From Actinostola sp. cb2023 (lineage: Eukaryota; Cnidaria; Anthozoa; Actiniaria; Actinostolidae), in NCBI GenBank assembly GCA_033675265.1, contig JAUJYZ010000630.1, positions 651,501-715,500 on the forward strand: 64,000 bases of DNA. The letters are read 5' to 3'. Shown one piece after another: positions 12,301-22,919 of this stretch (its first letter is position 1; each line of letters starts with the position of its first letter). The translations under genes were made by a program, and so were the position numbers. The notes below the pieces were generated by a model. That model was not told the origin of the DNA, ran no database searches, and saw only the letters and a list, made by a program, of their open reading frames with translations.

Positions 12301-12943
12301 AAAAGAAAGCCCATTTTTCAACTCGACGTGCCACAGGCAGCCCGCCGAGTAATTATTCCATGAACGCGCTTCCGTGCTTCAGTTTGCTTTTTTCATGAAC
12401 AAACTCGACATTTTGACTTTGAAAGCAAATGATTTGGCAATGCACAGAGCTCACTAGCGATACACCAACCACGTGACTTCTAATCAACGCATGCGCTGTA
12501 GCTTTTCCACTAGCACCACATCCATTTTAGTCTTGCGATAGCGTTATAACGGGGCTCGTTAGTTTTGGTTTTGAATAGCTATCTAAATCTTATCTCTAAA
12601 GTCATAAGTTCTTCAGTTTTCAGTTCAGTTTCAGTATTATTTACAACCCGTTTCTACACATGCCGAGTCTTGACAATGTAAGCGCTCTATGGCTGATATC
12701 TTAGAAGAAAGATTCGCTAAAATCTCTTGTTCAAACAAAAGGCTACATTTGATCGATGTTCGAGGAACATTCACTGAAGGCTTTTTATCAACGACAATGG
12801 CCGTAAATACCAGTGTACTAAACATGTTTTCCGTTCTTTTTCAGTGTGAAAATCTTGTTGACAGTTTCTACAATCCCTTACCGCTTGATGCTAGTTATTT
12901 ATTACAAATTGAGAAGGAAGTTGGCAGTTTAGACGCAACTTGA
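3333..12943 (+). CDS. EDEM1: ER degradation-enhancing alpha-mannosidase-like protein 1, 13 exons
   Basis: This is a glycoside hydrolase family 47 protein of the ER that trims or recognises mannose on misfolded glycoproteins and routes them to ERAD. Exons: 3333-3595, 4618-4690, 5100-5203, 6159-6330, 6926-7109, 7801-7892, 7969-8051, 8527-8647, 9023-9193, 9925-9998, 10164-10260, 10781-10972, 12845-12943. All junctions are GT-AG and keep frame, giving 574 aa (human about 657). The ATG at 3333 opens a hydrophobic signal or anchor (residues 2-22); the same frame runs upstream only through GTG. The motif [18 protein letters not shown] is EDEM1-type. GH47 acidic residues are present: E143 in VFE, D288 in GMDSFYEY, E411/E414 in RPELVE, and T497 in STEGH (calcium ligand in the family). 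The C-terminus also aligns with EDEM1. Confidence 0.95.
3994..4417. mobile_element. TIR element, copy 2, in EDEM1 intron 1
   Basis: This is the reverse-oriented relative of the element at 2563-2989. It begins gccatttccaaaacgaacc and ends ctgctcgatttggtaatggc. The two copies bracket EDEM1 exon 1 as a large inverted repeat. Confidence 0.85.
5212..5640. mobile_element. Two adjacent foldback elements in EDEM1 intron 3
   Basis: The first (about 5212-5452) has ends around ttgcaaacacaacgcgacgt and acattgcgtcgtgtttgct that pair. The second (about 5490-5635) starts ttaaggagaaaaactagtg and ends cactagtttttctccttaa, with inner arms around cgatgacatcc and ggatgtcatcg. Neither has coding capacity. Confidence 0.8.
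5865..6055. mobile_element. Element with repeated ggtcgcttacgagag motif
   Basis: The motif gtggtcgcttacgagag or its complement (cccgtaagcgaccac) recurs four times in about 190 bp, starting from ttcgaacctcccgtaagc. The layout resembles short DNA-transposon derivatives with nested inverted repeats. Confidence 0.6.
6650..6795. mobile_element. TIR element with caggggcgtag ends, EDEM1 intron 4
   Basis: The left end ccaggggcgtagcggg pairs with the right end tgcctacgcccctgt. It is about 145 bp, C-rich inside, and non-coding. Confidence 0.7.
8052..8500. repeat. (TTCC)n tract with duplicated splice-donor flank, EDEM1 intron 7
   Basis: A polypyrimidine tract of TTCC, TTTCCTGCC and TTTCC units fills most of the intron. 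The block ggttatcctggctttcttc next to the exon 7 donor (8051/8052) is repeated at about 8341-8359. A tandem duplication with its starting edge at the exon boundary therefore probably preceded expansion. Confidence 0.9.
8750..8995. mobile_element. MITE family 'gcgcgc/gccatctt', EDEM1 intron 8
   Basis: The copy runs from ccacaatcctttgcgcgcat to aggattactgggtaaaatg and gccatctttttctgtacgg. The same ordered blocks recur at 26320-26590, 26870-27125, 28655-28895, 39890-40205 and 56365-56570. Partial or degenerate copies lie near 10510-10740, 21700-21760 and 52610-52855. Confidence 0.8.
9467..9632. repeat. Long hairpin in EDEM1 intron 9
   Basis: The left arm contains atatggcgaccaatttgaat and the right arm attcaaattggtcgccatat. 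The inner arms tgactgaccaacctc and gaggttggtcagtca also pair around a short loop. Confidence 0.85.
10275..10400. repeat. Small minisatellite next to EDEM1 exon 11 donor
   Basis: About six units of 18-19 bp based on ccttatttggataatacg start some 15 bases after the splice donor at 10261. Units differ by one or two bases. Confidence 0.85.
10991..12152. mobile_element. Foldback element with a nested TIR element, EDEM1 intron 12
   Basis: Arms at 10991-11106 and about 12035-12152 are near-perfect reverse complements; one arm has ttgccgtaactccgctcgat and the other atcgagcggagttacggcaa. Between them lies a second element, about 11175-11856, with ends ctcaggtatattaaggcttg and gcaagccttaatacacctgag. 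Elements with similar ttaaggc ends sit at 38981-39641 and 57825-58663. Confidence 0.85.
12194..12352. mobile_element. Short inverted-repeat element, EDEM1 intron 12
   Basis: The end segments actcggcgggctt and agcccgccgagt pair across about 160 bp. There is no coding capacity. Confidence 0.55.
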
Positions 12944-13321
12944 CGTCACTACAACTAGACGTGACGTGACGTCACAATTATTCAATGCCATTACGTCACA
13001 ATCCGACAATTTTCATAGTGATGTTCAATGACATTACAATCGATGAATTTCTTAATGACGTTTTATGACGTCAAAAATTCAACAATTGCATAGTGACGTA
13101 CTATGACGTCACAATCCAATCAGACCGAAACTCGTGCATCGACTACATTCGAACAGATTGTTTTGAATTGAAGATTTCTCAAGGTTGGTTTGTAAATATT
13201 ACATAAAACTCAAATATGATGATGGCCGGTTTTTACTAGTGACGCAATGCAGAAGCGCATACACAAGAGGCGTGACAACTAGCGTGACGCAAGCATAAGC
13301 ACCAGCTCAAGCATAAGCGCA

Positions 13322-13516
13322 ATAGACCTCTAGCTTCGTATGTAAATTGCCCATTTCAGATCATGTGATGTAAACATGGTGTTCTCTGGAGAATTAGTCC
13401 TTTCAATATGAACGAATAAATTTCAGATATATAAAGGAACAATTCTCCAGAGAATATCATGTTTACATCACATGATCTGAAATGGGCAATTTGCATACAA
13501 GCTAAAGAGGTCTATT
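13322..13516. repeat. Hairpin/foldback element
   Basis: The left arm includes gcccatttcagatcatgtga and the right arm tcacatgatctgaaatgggc. The outer ends tagacctctagctt and aagctaaagaggtcta also pair, spanning about 195 bp. Confidence 0.9.
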
Positions 13517-13944
13517 TTTTGTTTCATTTCTTGTGCTTGTGCCGGTGCATTGTGCTCGTTTTCACGTGACGTGAGTCCTTATGCTTGTGCTCGAGGTCAC
13601 CAGTGAAAACCAGGCTTTATGTTTTGTTGTGTTGTAGTTCTATATCCTCTTTTTTTACCAATTTTTGACGTCATCTAATGACTATGTTTTCGCTAAATAA
13701 TAACACTTATAAAAACCTTATAAATTAAGACGTATAAATAATGTTTGTACTGGGAATTAAAGCCTCTAATTTTTGATCTTCTGACTTACTTGTTTTCTTA
13801 CATTGACTTTGACTTCATCAAGCATGAAACTGATGAAATGAAACGGATGCCAGCCAAGACGGTCAGGGTGTTCATACTGCGCTTTCGATATTCGGCACGT
13901 TGTTAGGAGCGACACATTAATTTCACATTGCCTTTACTTAGTTA

Positions 13945-14140
13945 TAGTGGAACCTCGATATAACGATACTCGATATAACGATGTTCCCGGTATAACGATC
14001 AACATTTGACAGCCCGGCAAATGTTACAGTAAATGTATGGAGAAAAATTCCGATTTTACGATATTCGATATAACGATATTCCCGATATAACGATCACAAT
14101 CTGGCAGCCCAAACGTAAAATTTACCATGATATAACGATA
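13945..14140. mobile_element. cgatataacgat-repeat element (Tc1/mariner-derived type)
   Basis: Six copies of variants of cgatataacgat occur, starting at tatagtggaacctcgatataa. This resembles the terminal regions of pogo/Tigger-like non-autonomous elements. The family assignment is by general resemblance only. Confidence 0.55.
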
Positions 14141-14584
14141 AAATAAATCATCGCGCGATGAAAAAGGAGGCTTAACACTTGAAAAGATATGACAATACTT
14201 TAATCCTTTAGTTCTCATTGCATAAGGACTGTAACATGTCTGTGAACAGTATGTTACGATAGGGATTACATCGCCGGTACAGCTATAAGGCACAACGGAC
14301 ACTACATGAAAAATCAATTATTAACAATATACTTTATAAATGAAATGAACACTATACAGCGGGGGAGTAGCAGTACCCCTAGTTTCTCAGTTCATGCTTT
14401 GGAAACATCAGTGCTGGAGCTAAGGACCGGGCCGCGTTGGCCCACGCGCGTTGTCTTCTATTTAATGTTACTTGAATGTCCAAGCGCGGTCTCTTCTCGT
14501 TTGTTTACATGTCGGCCATCTTGAAATTTTCCCACCGGCTATACCAGAATGCACAGCGCGCAAATAAAACTACTGTCATTGGAT

Positions 14585-15556
14585 TCACCCTGCATTGCAC
14601 CGCAGTCGCCCAGGCAAGCATTTATAAAACGCTTGGCGAAAACCTCTAGCAAAGGTCAAATAAACCAAAGCGTTAAAGAAACCGTTCAGGTTTGCGAGTA
14701 TCGTGATTACAGGAAGCGTGATAGGATGAAGGTGTTGTCTTAACTGGCTGACCGAAAGAGGAATCATCAAGAACAGGAAAAATGGAGCCAGGCACAATTC
14801 AAATACCATCAGAACACAGACGATCATACCAGTAGCCCTCTTCGCTGTCTGTTGTACACTATGTTGTTGTGCGTCGTTGGGCTGGTTGCCAGGAAGACGC
14901 CTTGTCCATAGTGTATACCCTATCATGACGTAGAGGATCACTATGACAACGTGTGGGATGACGAATCCTACAACGACCATGATGACGCTATCCACAAAGA
15001 TGGTGGTCTGGATGGCGGCGTATGTTGAATCACAGTAATACGTATCATTGTACTTCCTTACAGCTGTTGTCTTCAATGCGAAGTGCGATGGTAGCGCTAG
15101 AGATACGGACCATATGAACGGGATAATGAGTCTGCAGGCCCATGGTGAACGAAACTTATACTTCAAAGGCCGACAGACTGCCATGTACCGATCATACGTC
15201 ACAGCAACCAGGCTAAACACAGAACAATACACCGATATGTTAATGACGTAAACGTACGAGTTACAGAGAATTGTAGCGAATATCCCCGGGCTCCATTCGA
15301 AGCCGGTATAAAGGTACTTAACACACCCTGCTATAGCTACTACACCAATGATATCTCCAATAGCCATGTTAAGGATCAGGTAGTTTGTTGTTGTGCGCAT
15401 GACCGGATTTACTCTCATCACGTGGATAATGAGAGAGTTGCTAAGAATGGATACCATGGCAACAGCTATGGCTGTAGACGTTAAGACTGGTCTGGTATAT
15501 GGATCAGAGAACTTGGGTCGTCTATTCGTGATATCCACATCTGCAAGCAAGCACAT
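14585..15556 (-). CDS. Class A (rhodopsin-like) G protein-coupled receptor
   Basis: This is an uninterrupted 323-residue ORF with seven hydrophobic segments, so a plasma-membrane receptor. Landmarks: N40 (TM1), D68 in LNMAIGDII (TM2), C98 before TM3, DRY at 122-124 followed by MAVCRPLKY, a Cys in the second extracellular loop (YYCDS), TM6 motif CLAPFF where CWxP is usual, and NALVY (295-299) where NPxxY is usual. The carboxy tail is short and ends after a Cys-containing stretch. The overall look is peptide- or amine-receptor-like, but the ligand cannot be assigned. The first residues could instead follow an upstream exon, because cttgcttgcag just inside the ORF resembles an acceptor. The gene stands alone between EDEM1 and the receptor cluster. 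Confidence 0.9.
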   Translation of the reverse strand: MCLLADVDITNRRPKFSDPYTRPVLTSTAIAVAMVSILSNSLIIHVMRVNPVMRTTTNYLILNMAIGDIIGVVAIAGCVKYLYTGFEWSPGIFATILCNSYVYVINISVYCSVFSLVAVTYDRYMAVCRPLKYKFRSPWACRLIIPFIWSVSLALPSHFALKTTAVRKYNDTYYCDSTYAAIQTTIFVDSVIMVVVGFVIPHVVIVILYVMIGYTLWTRRLPGNQPNDAQQHSVQQTAKRATGMIVCVLMVFELCLAPFFLFLMIPLSVSQLRQHLHPITLPVITILANLNGFFNALVYLTFARGFRQAFYKCLPGRLRCNAG

Positions 15557-15912
15557 CGAGTCAGTGCCTCACTTTGTACCATAATCCATTGCGCGCGTAA
15601 AACACTCACATAAAAACTCATTCAGTAAATATCGCATCTTTACATTTAGTACTTGTACTTGAAGTCCCATTTGAAAAGCGCATTTGGGCATTTTGGAAAA
15701 TGCGCTATATAAATAAATAGTTTTGTTTTTGCTTTATTTTTATTTATTCTTCATTTCTTATTTCTTATTAGACTTTGAGCACCAGCTCACTGCTCCCAGT
15801 CATTATTTTACATAAGTTGACTTTGAGCACCAGCTCACTGCTCCCAGTCATTATTCTTATTTAATATAAATTAAAGTTCTGAACTTTATATTTAAATGTA
15901 TCAACAAGAATC

Positions 15913-15913
<1 letters not shown>

Positions 15914-15947
<34 letters not shown>

Positions 15948-15979
15948 GTTGTTGTTGTTTGTTGTTGTTGTTGTTGTTG

Positions 15980-16049
<70 letters not shown>

Positions 16050-16050
16050 C
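15914..16050. repeat. Compound (ATT)n/(TTG)n microsatellite
   Basis: ATT units change to TTG units and back to ATT over about 135 bp. Confidence 0.95.
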
Positions 16051-16391
16051 TCGTATTATTATTAAACTTTAGAACAGAACAGAGAGATAGTTAATGTTGG
16101 AAACTGTTTTCCAAATGCGCATATTTACTATATTTAATTAGCGACATATTCCAATCCGCGGTTTCTACAAATGTACACGCGATGGTGATGATGATGATAT
16201 ACCGATCGACTATAATTATGCTTTCCTTTCTTATATCAACAGCTTTTAAATTCTGACCGCAAAAAAATCTCTGTAAATGTGTTAGTTTTAGGGCCACTAA
16301 ATCCATGCATTATAACTGATCGAGGAGTTTTAAAACTATATTCCGTCGCAAAAACTATAAAACACCGCATTTTATCCAATATTGCCCTTTC

Positions 16392-16393
16392 GT

Positions 16394-16470
<77 letters not shown>

Positions 16471-16471
16471 G
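16392..16471. repeat. (GTT)n microsatellite
   Basis: About 26 uninterrupted GTT units; the poly-valine ORF across it is an artefact. Confidence 0.95.
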
Positions 16472-16974
16472 GAGCTCAACCTATGATTTTATGTTATCTA
16501 ATGTTAAACTACCCATTTTATAATTCAATATTCAAAAATGTCTAACTGAAAATATGAAAAGAGCTAGAGAACTTATTCACTAAAATTAAAAAAAACTAAT
16601 TTGCGTTGTTTAAGACAAGAAATCAGCGTTGCCATCTGTTCATATCAGTGGTAACACGTCGTCGAAATTGAAGGAAACTCGTTGGGAATCGTGAAGTTTA
16701 TTGATTGTTGACGTTCGTTTTGATAAACTTGTTGACGTCGTTGATTTTATTTCTATTTGTTCAAAATCTAGTTCTCAGGTACAATGCTGCCGTGTTCATT
16801 TTTTCATTTTTGTTTCATTAAAGGTTTTTGTACAATTTAAACTGGACTATGTACAACAAACTGCTTTGTACTCATAAACAACAACAATCAACGAACTCTC
16901 ACTCTCCATCTCAAATCCTCATCTATATACATACATACAATCCGATACTGTCTGATGCGGCTCGCCGAGACCTT

Positions 16975-17316
16975 TTAGCTGAGTCTACACGACCCAAGTT
17001 TTCCCGCTTGACAAGTTTTCCTTGACAAGGAAAACTTGCTCGTGTAGATGACAAAAAAATTGTCAATTTTTCCTTGTCAAGGAAAACTTGTCAAGGAAAA
17101 CTTGCTCGTGTAGACTCAGCTTTAAGCCGCATCTACACGAACAAGTTTTCCATGACAAGTTTTCCTTGACAAGGAAAAAAATGACAATTTTTTGTCATCT
17201 ACACGAGCAAGTTTTCCTTAACAAGGAAACATTGGCGATATGCATTTTTTTGTCGTCTACAGGAGCAAGGAAAACTTGTCAAGGAAAACTTGCTCGTACG
17301 TGTAGACGCGGCTTTA
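16975..17316. mobile_element. Two adjacent foldback elements with ctacacg ends
   Basis: Element one (16975-17123) runs from gctgagtctacacg to cgtgtagactcagc. Element two (17124-17316) runs from agccgcatctacacg to cgtgtagacgcggct. Both are built of repeated aaggaaaacttg and caagttttcctt, so each folds on itself several ways. A similar element with cgtgtag ends lies at 25695-25860. Confidence 0.85.
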
Positions 17317-18854
17317 GGCGAACGACTCTCTCCGGCACTACACCTTACCTGCAGCTGTTCGATGGATGGTCGTAGTCAGGTTATCGTTGGTCTTGTTTTC
17401 GAGCTGTGATTCACAACCAAGATTGGAACTTAGAATTAAGAGTACTTGGTAAAACAAAATCAGAAATCCTCGATTTACATGCATATTTTGTTCGATACGA
17501 AATAGCACTTTCTATAGATCAACTGATACATGTATGGTGCTTAGTGAATATTAAGCTTTTCAGTAAAGGTTAGTTACACTTGCTGGCTTGTAATTACTGT
17601 ATGTACGTTTAAGCCTTAGTGGCTCGACCAATCAGGTTTTCAAATGTCGTACTGTTTACATTTAATAATAAGCAACGTCTGTTGTTTTAGACATAATTTT
17701 TGGTTACAAGAGACGGACTATTATTAAGATACAGTTCTTACATAGCGCATTTCACATTGTCACAATGCGCTTTACAACCGATGGAGGACTTTTTCGGGCT
17801 GCATATGATAGGCGCCCATGGCAGCCGAGCAGCTTATAGTCATGAGAAGTTAGTATGTTGTATGTTAGGGCTTTTATAAATACTAGCAATAATATACTAG
17901 TCAATCGGGAACTTCAGCAAAACATATCGTAAACTGGATACTGTAACTGCTGCCGACAGATGGCAATATACGAATCAAATAGGCGAGAAACCTATGGTAC
18001 CGTGACACTAAAATTGCTTCCTTTCTGAACCAATCAGATGCATCTCATCATCCAACCAAACTCGGCTTTCAATACGGCACAGAATTGATGCACTTTATGA
18101 CCGTTACGTACTCCCCTGACAAGGGGACTGGTACTAGTAATATTAGATCAGTCAAAAGTTTCGGCCGTATTTAATTTTGAACGTAAATAAACTGCGCAAT
18201 TAGTAGTCAGTATTAGAGATGGAACTGTCATATATGAGATGACAGTATCATAGTTTCTATTACTAAGTTACATACGAACAATCATCAATACTGTCTTTCA
18301 CTGAAGATGGCCGTCGACATAGGACGAATCATGTGGTCTGTGCATGATTTCATTTACAAGAGGTAATTTATACGGCTTCACAACGTACAGTCCTGATCAT
18401 GAAGAATAAAAAACTTGACTGGAGAGAAGCCTGAGTTTCTTCTCCATGATATGGGTACAAGATTCTGATCACTCGCATGATTTTCCAGTTTATTTAATTT
18501 TACGACGAGATTTCTGCTATTGTTTTATTTTTCTAAAACAAGGATCGGTGTATACGTAGACCATATTGTATTATTGTATTCTTATGGTATTATTGTGACT
18601 GACTGATTACTCTTTGTCATGTTTGTATGTACTTGTCTAATAATTACTGTGCAAATCAAAATGACCAGAAATGCAGATACTAATAAATCAATCAGAAACA
18701 CAAAGTAAGTTTCCTACTATTCCTACTATTTCCTACTATTATTACTCACAGGAAAGGGAGAACTAATAGAGAGCGCTGTAAGGTCCTGTAATGCCGCCCC
18801 GGCATGCACTCTGGGCATGCACTCAGGGTACAAAGTCCTTTTAGAGTTTCTAGA

Positions 18855-21800
18855 CTAGTTTCCAGTCTTTTTCTTCACTGCGCGGTTTCTCATTTCTTGA
18901 ATCACGTGATCATTTGGACCTGCTTTGCATTTGAATGTTTTTTTCTCAATCTGATTGGACGCCTTGATTTTGGTATTCGATTCTGATTGGTTATCAAGGA
19001 CATGGTAATATGGCAATGGTTTCTGTGGCTTCATGACTGCCTCTTTGTCTTCGGCTGATTTTCTTTTCGAAGCGTACGGCATAACTGCGTTCTTTGAGGT
19101 ACCCTTGGTGGGTTTTTGGGTACCCTGTGGTAGTTGACCTTCTGAGGTACCCTTGGTGGGTTTGTCCACACAGTCTTCAGAGCAGTAGTACAACTTATTG
19201 GGTTTTTGGGTAACCTGTGGTAGTTGACCTTCTGGGGTACCCTTGGTGGGTTTGTCCACACAGTCTTCAGAGCAGTAGTACAACCTATTGGGTTTTTGGG
19301 TAACCTGTAGTAGTTGACCTTCTGGGGTACCCTTGGTGGGTTTGTCCACACAGTCTTCAGAGCAGTAGTACAACCTATTGGGTTTTTGGGTAACCTGTGG
19401 TAGTTGACCTTCTGGGGTACCCTTGGTAGGTTTGTCCACGCAATCTTCAGAGCAGTAGTACAACCTATTTGGTTTTTGGGTAACCTGTGGTAATTGAACT
19501 TCGGGGGTACCCATGGTAGGTTTGTCCACGCAGTCTTCAGAGCAGTAGTATAAGCTTTCTGGTTCTTGGGTACCCTGTGGTAATTGACCTTCGGGGGTAC
19601 CCATGGTAGGTTTGTCCACGCAGTCTTCAGAGCAGTAATATAAGCTTTCTGGTTCTTGGGTAACCTGTGGTGGTTGACTATTCGGGTCTTCGAGGACATG
19701 ATAGTAAGGTTTAATCATCTGTGCATGCCCAGTTTTATTTGCTTCTTGATTGGTTGATGACGAACCAATTGACGCTGCCGCTGTCACATGTTCGTCGTAA
19801 GGATCTGAGTAGATATCGGTCCCAGGCTCTCCCTCACAGGTTTGGCCGTTCATTTCGTCTGGATGGGACTGGGATCCACTATTGCGTTTGAATAGGAGAC
19901 CTCGCATTTTTCTTAAAACAGACGCACCTTTGCCATGTTGTAACCGTTTACTGGAGAGGGTCTGGTAACTAGAGCTTGGCTTGGCCCCAATCAGTTGTTG
20001 GTAGTTCTTTATGGATGTGGGGGTTGGTTGCTTGGGGTTGACACCATCAGCACTAACATCTTCTGTTGAGAATTCACAATATGTTAGGTAGTATTTACAA
20101 TATGAGTGGCAATGTTGTATCTTATTTACAATCTCGAGCCGAAGGCGAAAGATTGTAAATAAGATACAACATTGTCACGAATATTGTAAATTACTTATGA
20201 TATTGTTTAATCATTGTTTGAACCAGGTAGGCGTTTCAACCAGAATTGTAGTCAATATCTGATTGAGATGAAAAGAATATTAACTGTTCATTTAGCATTC
20301 AATTCTCATTCCGATTGCTTGACCGCACTGAACAATGAAAGCAGTTTCGTATTATAGCTTAGTTAAGAGTCGATTGTTTAATACTGAAATGTTTTATTCC
20401 TTTTCATACTTTTGAATAGAGTTGATTGCTCATTGAGACAGACAAAGAACAAATACGGCAAATATGTAATATGAATGCTTTTTCATTTAGAATACATTTA
20501 CACTTTTGTTTGGTTTTCAAAGGGGGCTTTAATTGTGAATGAAATGCGAACGGAGTTTTGATTCTTTTCAATCAAATCAAGAACAGTTCTCACAGGAAGG
20601 TCATAAAGCTAAGACGGGCATTTGAGACGATGACTGGCAATTATCGTAAACTGCCAAAAGTGCATCACAAGAGAGTCAGTTGTTGAGGGAATGTGCCCAA
20701 ACTAGCACAAAGTGGAGTGTAAAGATTTTTGAAGACTGGCAGATGTCTCGTAAAAACAAGGTAGCAAGGAAAGAGTCTATTGACATGTCTTTTGACACAT
20801 AAATTCCGTATGAAGTTCTTCGACTAACATTACTTTACCATCTTCTAACTCGAGGTTCTTGAAAAGAATAATGTAGCAAGTAACGCAATATTTAGCCAGA
20901 ACGGTGTTATCATATTTAATTTGAAGTAATCTCATGTCTTTCAAAGTTAACGTTTGTTATAATTTATTTGAGATTGTGAAAGTATTGCCGCACAAAGCTA
21001 GAAATCCAATGATTGTATCATTAGTAAGTAAGTTAAAACTGTGAAGGTGCTAAGCTCCAATAGAGGAAGGGAGTTACATTAAAGAAACTGCGGAACAAAA
21101 TCTAACGAGTATTTTTTTTAATATAATACATTGATCGATACAGAATACGTATAGAGCTTATTAGTATTCTGTATATACAGAATACTAATAAGGTCTATTA
21201 GTATTCTGTATCAGATACAGCCGAATACTAATAAGCTTTATTACTATTCTGTATCATACTTGTATGGGAGTTACAAGGTAGCCACGTGATCAGAATGCTG
21301 AGCACAGATTGGACAGCTGCCTAATGAATTATTAATGAATATTATAATATTAGATACAATTTATCGGTCAAAGTACACTTTTTTCAGTCACAAAAATTAT
21401 TCTCAGATCGCTTCAGTTCTTTTATAATTACATGCAGCTGTTGCGAGTAACTTCCACGTGGATTTTTTTTGTGTGCAAAATTTGTGCAATTTATTATCTT
21501 CAATAAAATCATCGTTTTCAGACAGTGGAATTGGACCGGCAAACAGTGTATAGTCCGCTATAACCATATTTCTTACCATTGTCAGATGTTGGTTTATTCG
21601 CGTTATTCTTTGAATGCCTACAGGAAGAAAAATATTGGTCAAAATGACTCAAGCAATCAACACTTTAAAAAGTATGGGGAAATCAGTCCATTTTATGCTG
21701 CAGCAAATGTAAAGATGGCGGATCAGTATTTTGACCATAATCCTTTGCGCGCATGAATGTCTTAATTACATGTAAGCTAAGGTGAGGCATATCATGGGTT

Positions 21801-22238
21801 CAACAATCATGTGATAACTTTCATTTTCAAAAATGAGTCAGAGTATCAGTTGTTCAGGTGATGATAAACAAATATAATATAAAGATATAAAATTCGCAAA
21901 TGTTTATATTAAAAAGCCGGATTATCAGTGTTATACGGATTGAGTGCTAACCTGTGTTTCTTGACCCATCGATACAACACAAAACAACAAAACAGAGTCT
22001 CCACCAAAATTATGCTCCCCAGGCCCGTCGCTACTCTTTGTGCCTTCAGTGAACAATCAGCTAGTCTTGATTGACTTGTATTGGCGGCAAAACTCATCGA
22101 GGTAACTGTAGTATTTATGGTGCCATTAAAACCGGTTGTTGGTGTTGGTATGGACGAAACAGCACCGAGTAATATGACTACCAGAATGCCAAGCGAAGTT
22201 CTAGCCCAAGAAACACTCAAACTGCACTTAGTAACCAT
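18855..22238 (-). CDS. Protein D: short-ectodomain membrane protein with six tyrosine-rich tail repeats
   Basis: Exon 1 is 22238-21952 and exon 2 about 20052-18855, giving some 494 aa. Exon 1 encodes a signal peptide (about 1-30), an ectodomain of only about 38 residues with three N-glycosylation sequons (NGT, NTT, NTS) and one Cys, a transmembrane segment (about 70-90) and RWVKKH. Exon 2 is wholly cytoplasmic. It has IYSDPYDEH, PYYHVLED, six 30-residue repeats containing LYYCSEDCVDKPT, then a second PYYHVLD and a basic end. YHVL fits YxxL. The protein lies directly downstream of receptor A, on the same strand, with the same general layout but no recognisable cysteine or core domain. The exon 2 acceptor (gttag at 20053) is weak, so an extra exon, or two separate genes, is possible. 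Without splicing, exon 1 reads on to NPYNTDNPAF and a stop. Confidence 0.6.
19130..19690 (-). repeat. Coding 90-bp minisatellite in protein D
   Basis: Six in-frame 90-bp units, each encoding 30 residues around YYCSEDCVDKPT, with partial units at the ends. Differences between units are few (for example KPNR against EPES), which points to recent homogenisation or expansion. The array is open in a second minus-strand frame too, a by-product of the 90-bp period. Confidence 0.9.
20053..21951. other. Putative intron of gene D
   Basis: About 1.9 kb, AT-rich. It includes a hairpin (20083-20203, arms gtatcttatttacaatctc and gattgtaaataagatac) and a palindromic block of repeated agaatactaataag/ttattagtattct (21130-21262). 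A partial MITE lies near 21700-21760. No exon was recognised. Confidence 0.5.
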
Positions 22239-22919
22239 TTTCGCTCGGCCTTTTCTCAGGAACTCACTATTAAGTGTTACTAAGGATTGTTATGGCTTCA
22301 ATTTGCTTCGCTGAATAATTAAGCTTGCTTACAGTATCTCGATAAAGCAGAGTTTTTGGGAGTTTCGATTGAGCTTGCAGTAGACAAGCATTTTACTGGC
22401 TTTATGCAAAATAACTAGAAAGTACATGCGAAACGTGAAACTGAAATATTTTGCAATGTGTTTATTCCAAACAAAAATGGATGATGTTTACTAAACAAAA
22501 AAGTCGAGCTATTTACGGCGAATTGTATACCGATGAGAATACAGGAATTCCATCCGAAAAAGAAATCATTTAAAATTTGCGGCGTCAATTTTTTAGGCGC
22601 CATTTTGCCTAAGTCACGCATGCGCACATTAATTATTTTCCAGTTACAAAGAAAACAATATATATGCAAAACCTCATTAATATGTAAATTAAACTAAATT
22701 AAATAAAACGCAACTCTCCACCATTGTATCTGCCAAACATATCATGGCATTGATGGAGAGCGAGAGCCGGTTTGAGGTTTGAAGTGAGAAAACTTTGAAA
22801 CATTATTTCAACTCCGCGGTTCAAACGAGAATTGTCAAAATCAATTCCTAGAGAACTCCTCCAATGCGGGCCGGTACGGACTTCTTTGGTTCCTCTAGCT
22901 AACATTCACAGCTAGCGCT
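22239..22919. other. Intergenic region 5' of gene D
   Basis: It holds the presumed promoter of gene D. I see no recognisable motif or coding exon. The ORFs here lack start context and features. Confidence 0.5.

Larger units (their letters stand above)
12944..14584. other. EDEM1 3' flank and intergenic region
   Basis: It contains a cluster of tgacgtca-type palindromes just after the EDEM1 stop (12944-13110), a hairpin element (13322-13516) and a cgatataacgat-repeat element (about 13945-14140). attaaa near 13757 is a possible polyadenylation signal. No further coding exon is supported; the short ORFs here lack features. Confidence 0.6.
15557..18854. other. Intergenic region
   Basis: No gene recognised. 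It holds a 48-bp tandem duplication (about 15771-15855, core gagcaccagctcactgctcc), trinucleotide microsatellites and two adjacent foldback elements (16975-17316). The ORFs here are low-complexity or lie in repeats. Confidence 0.6.

Noticed and set aside
12689..12844. Open frame directly upstream of the last EDEM1 exon, starting with ATG
   Set aside because: It is intron read-through. The acceptor at 12844/12845 joins exon 12 in phase and gives the EDEM1-like C-terminus.
19031..19699. 222-aa ORF with NYHRLPKNPIGCTTALKT repeats
   Set aside because: It is an alternate frame of the 90-bp coding repeat of protein D. The other frame carries the extended exon with motifs and non-repeat ends.
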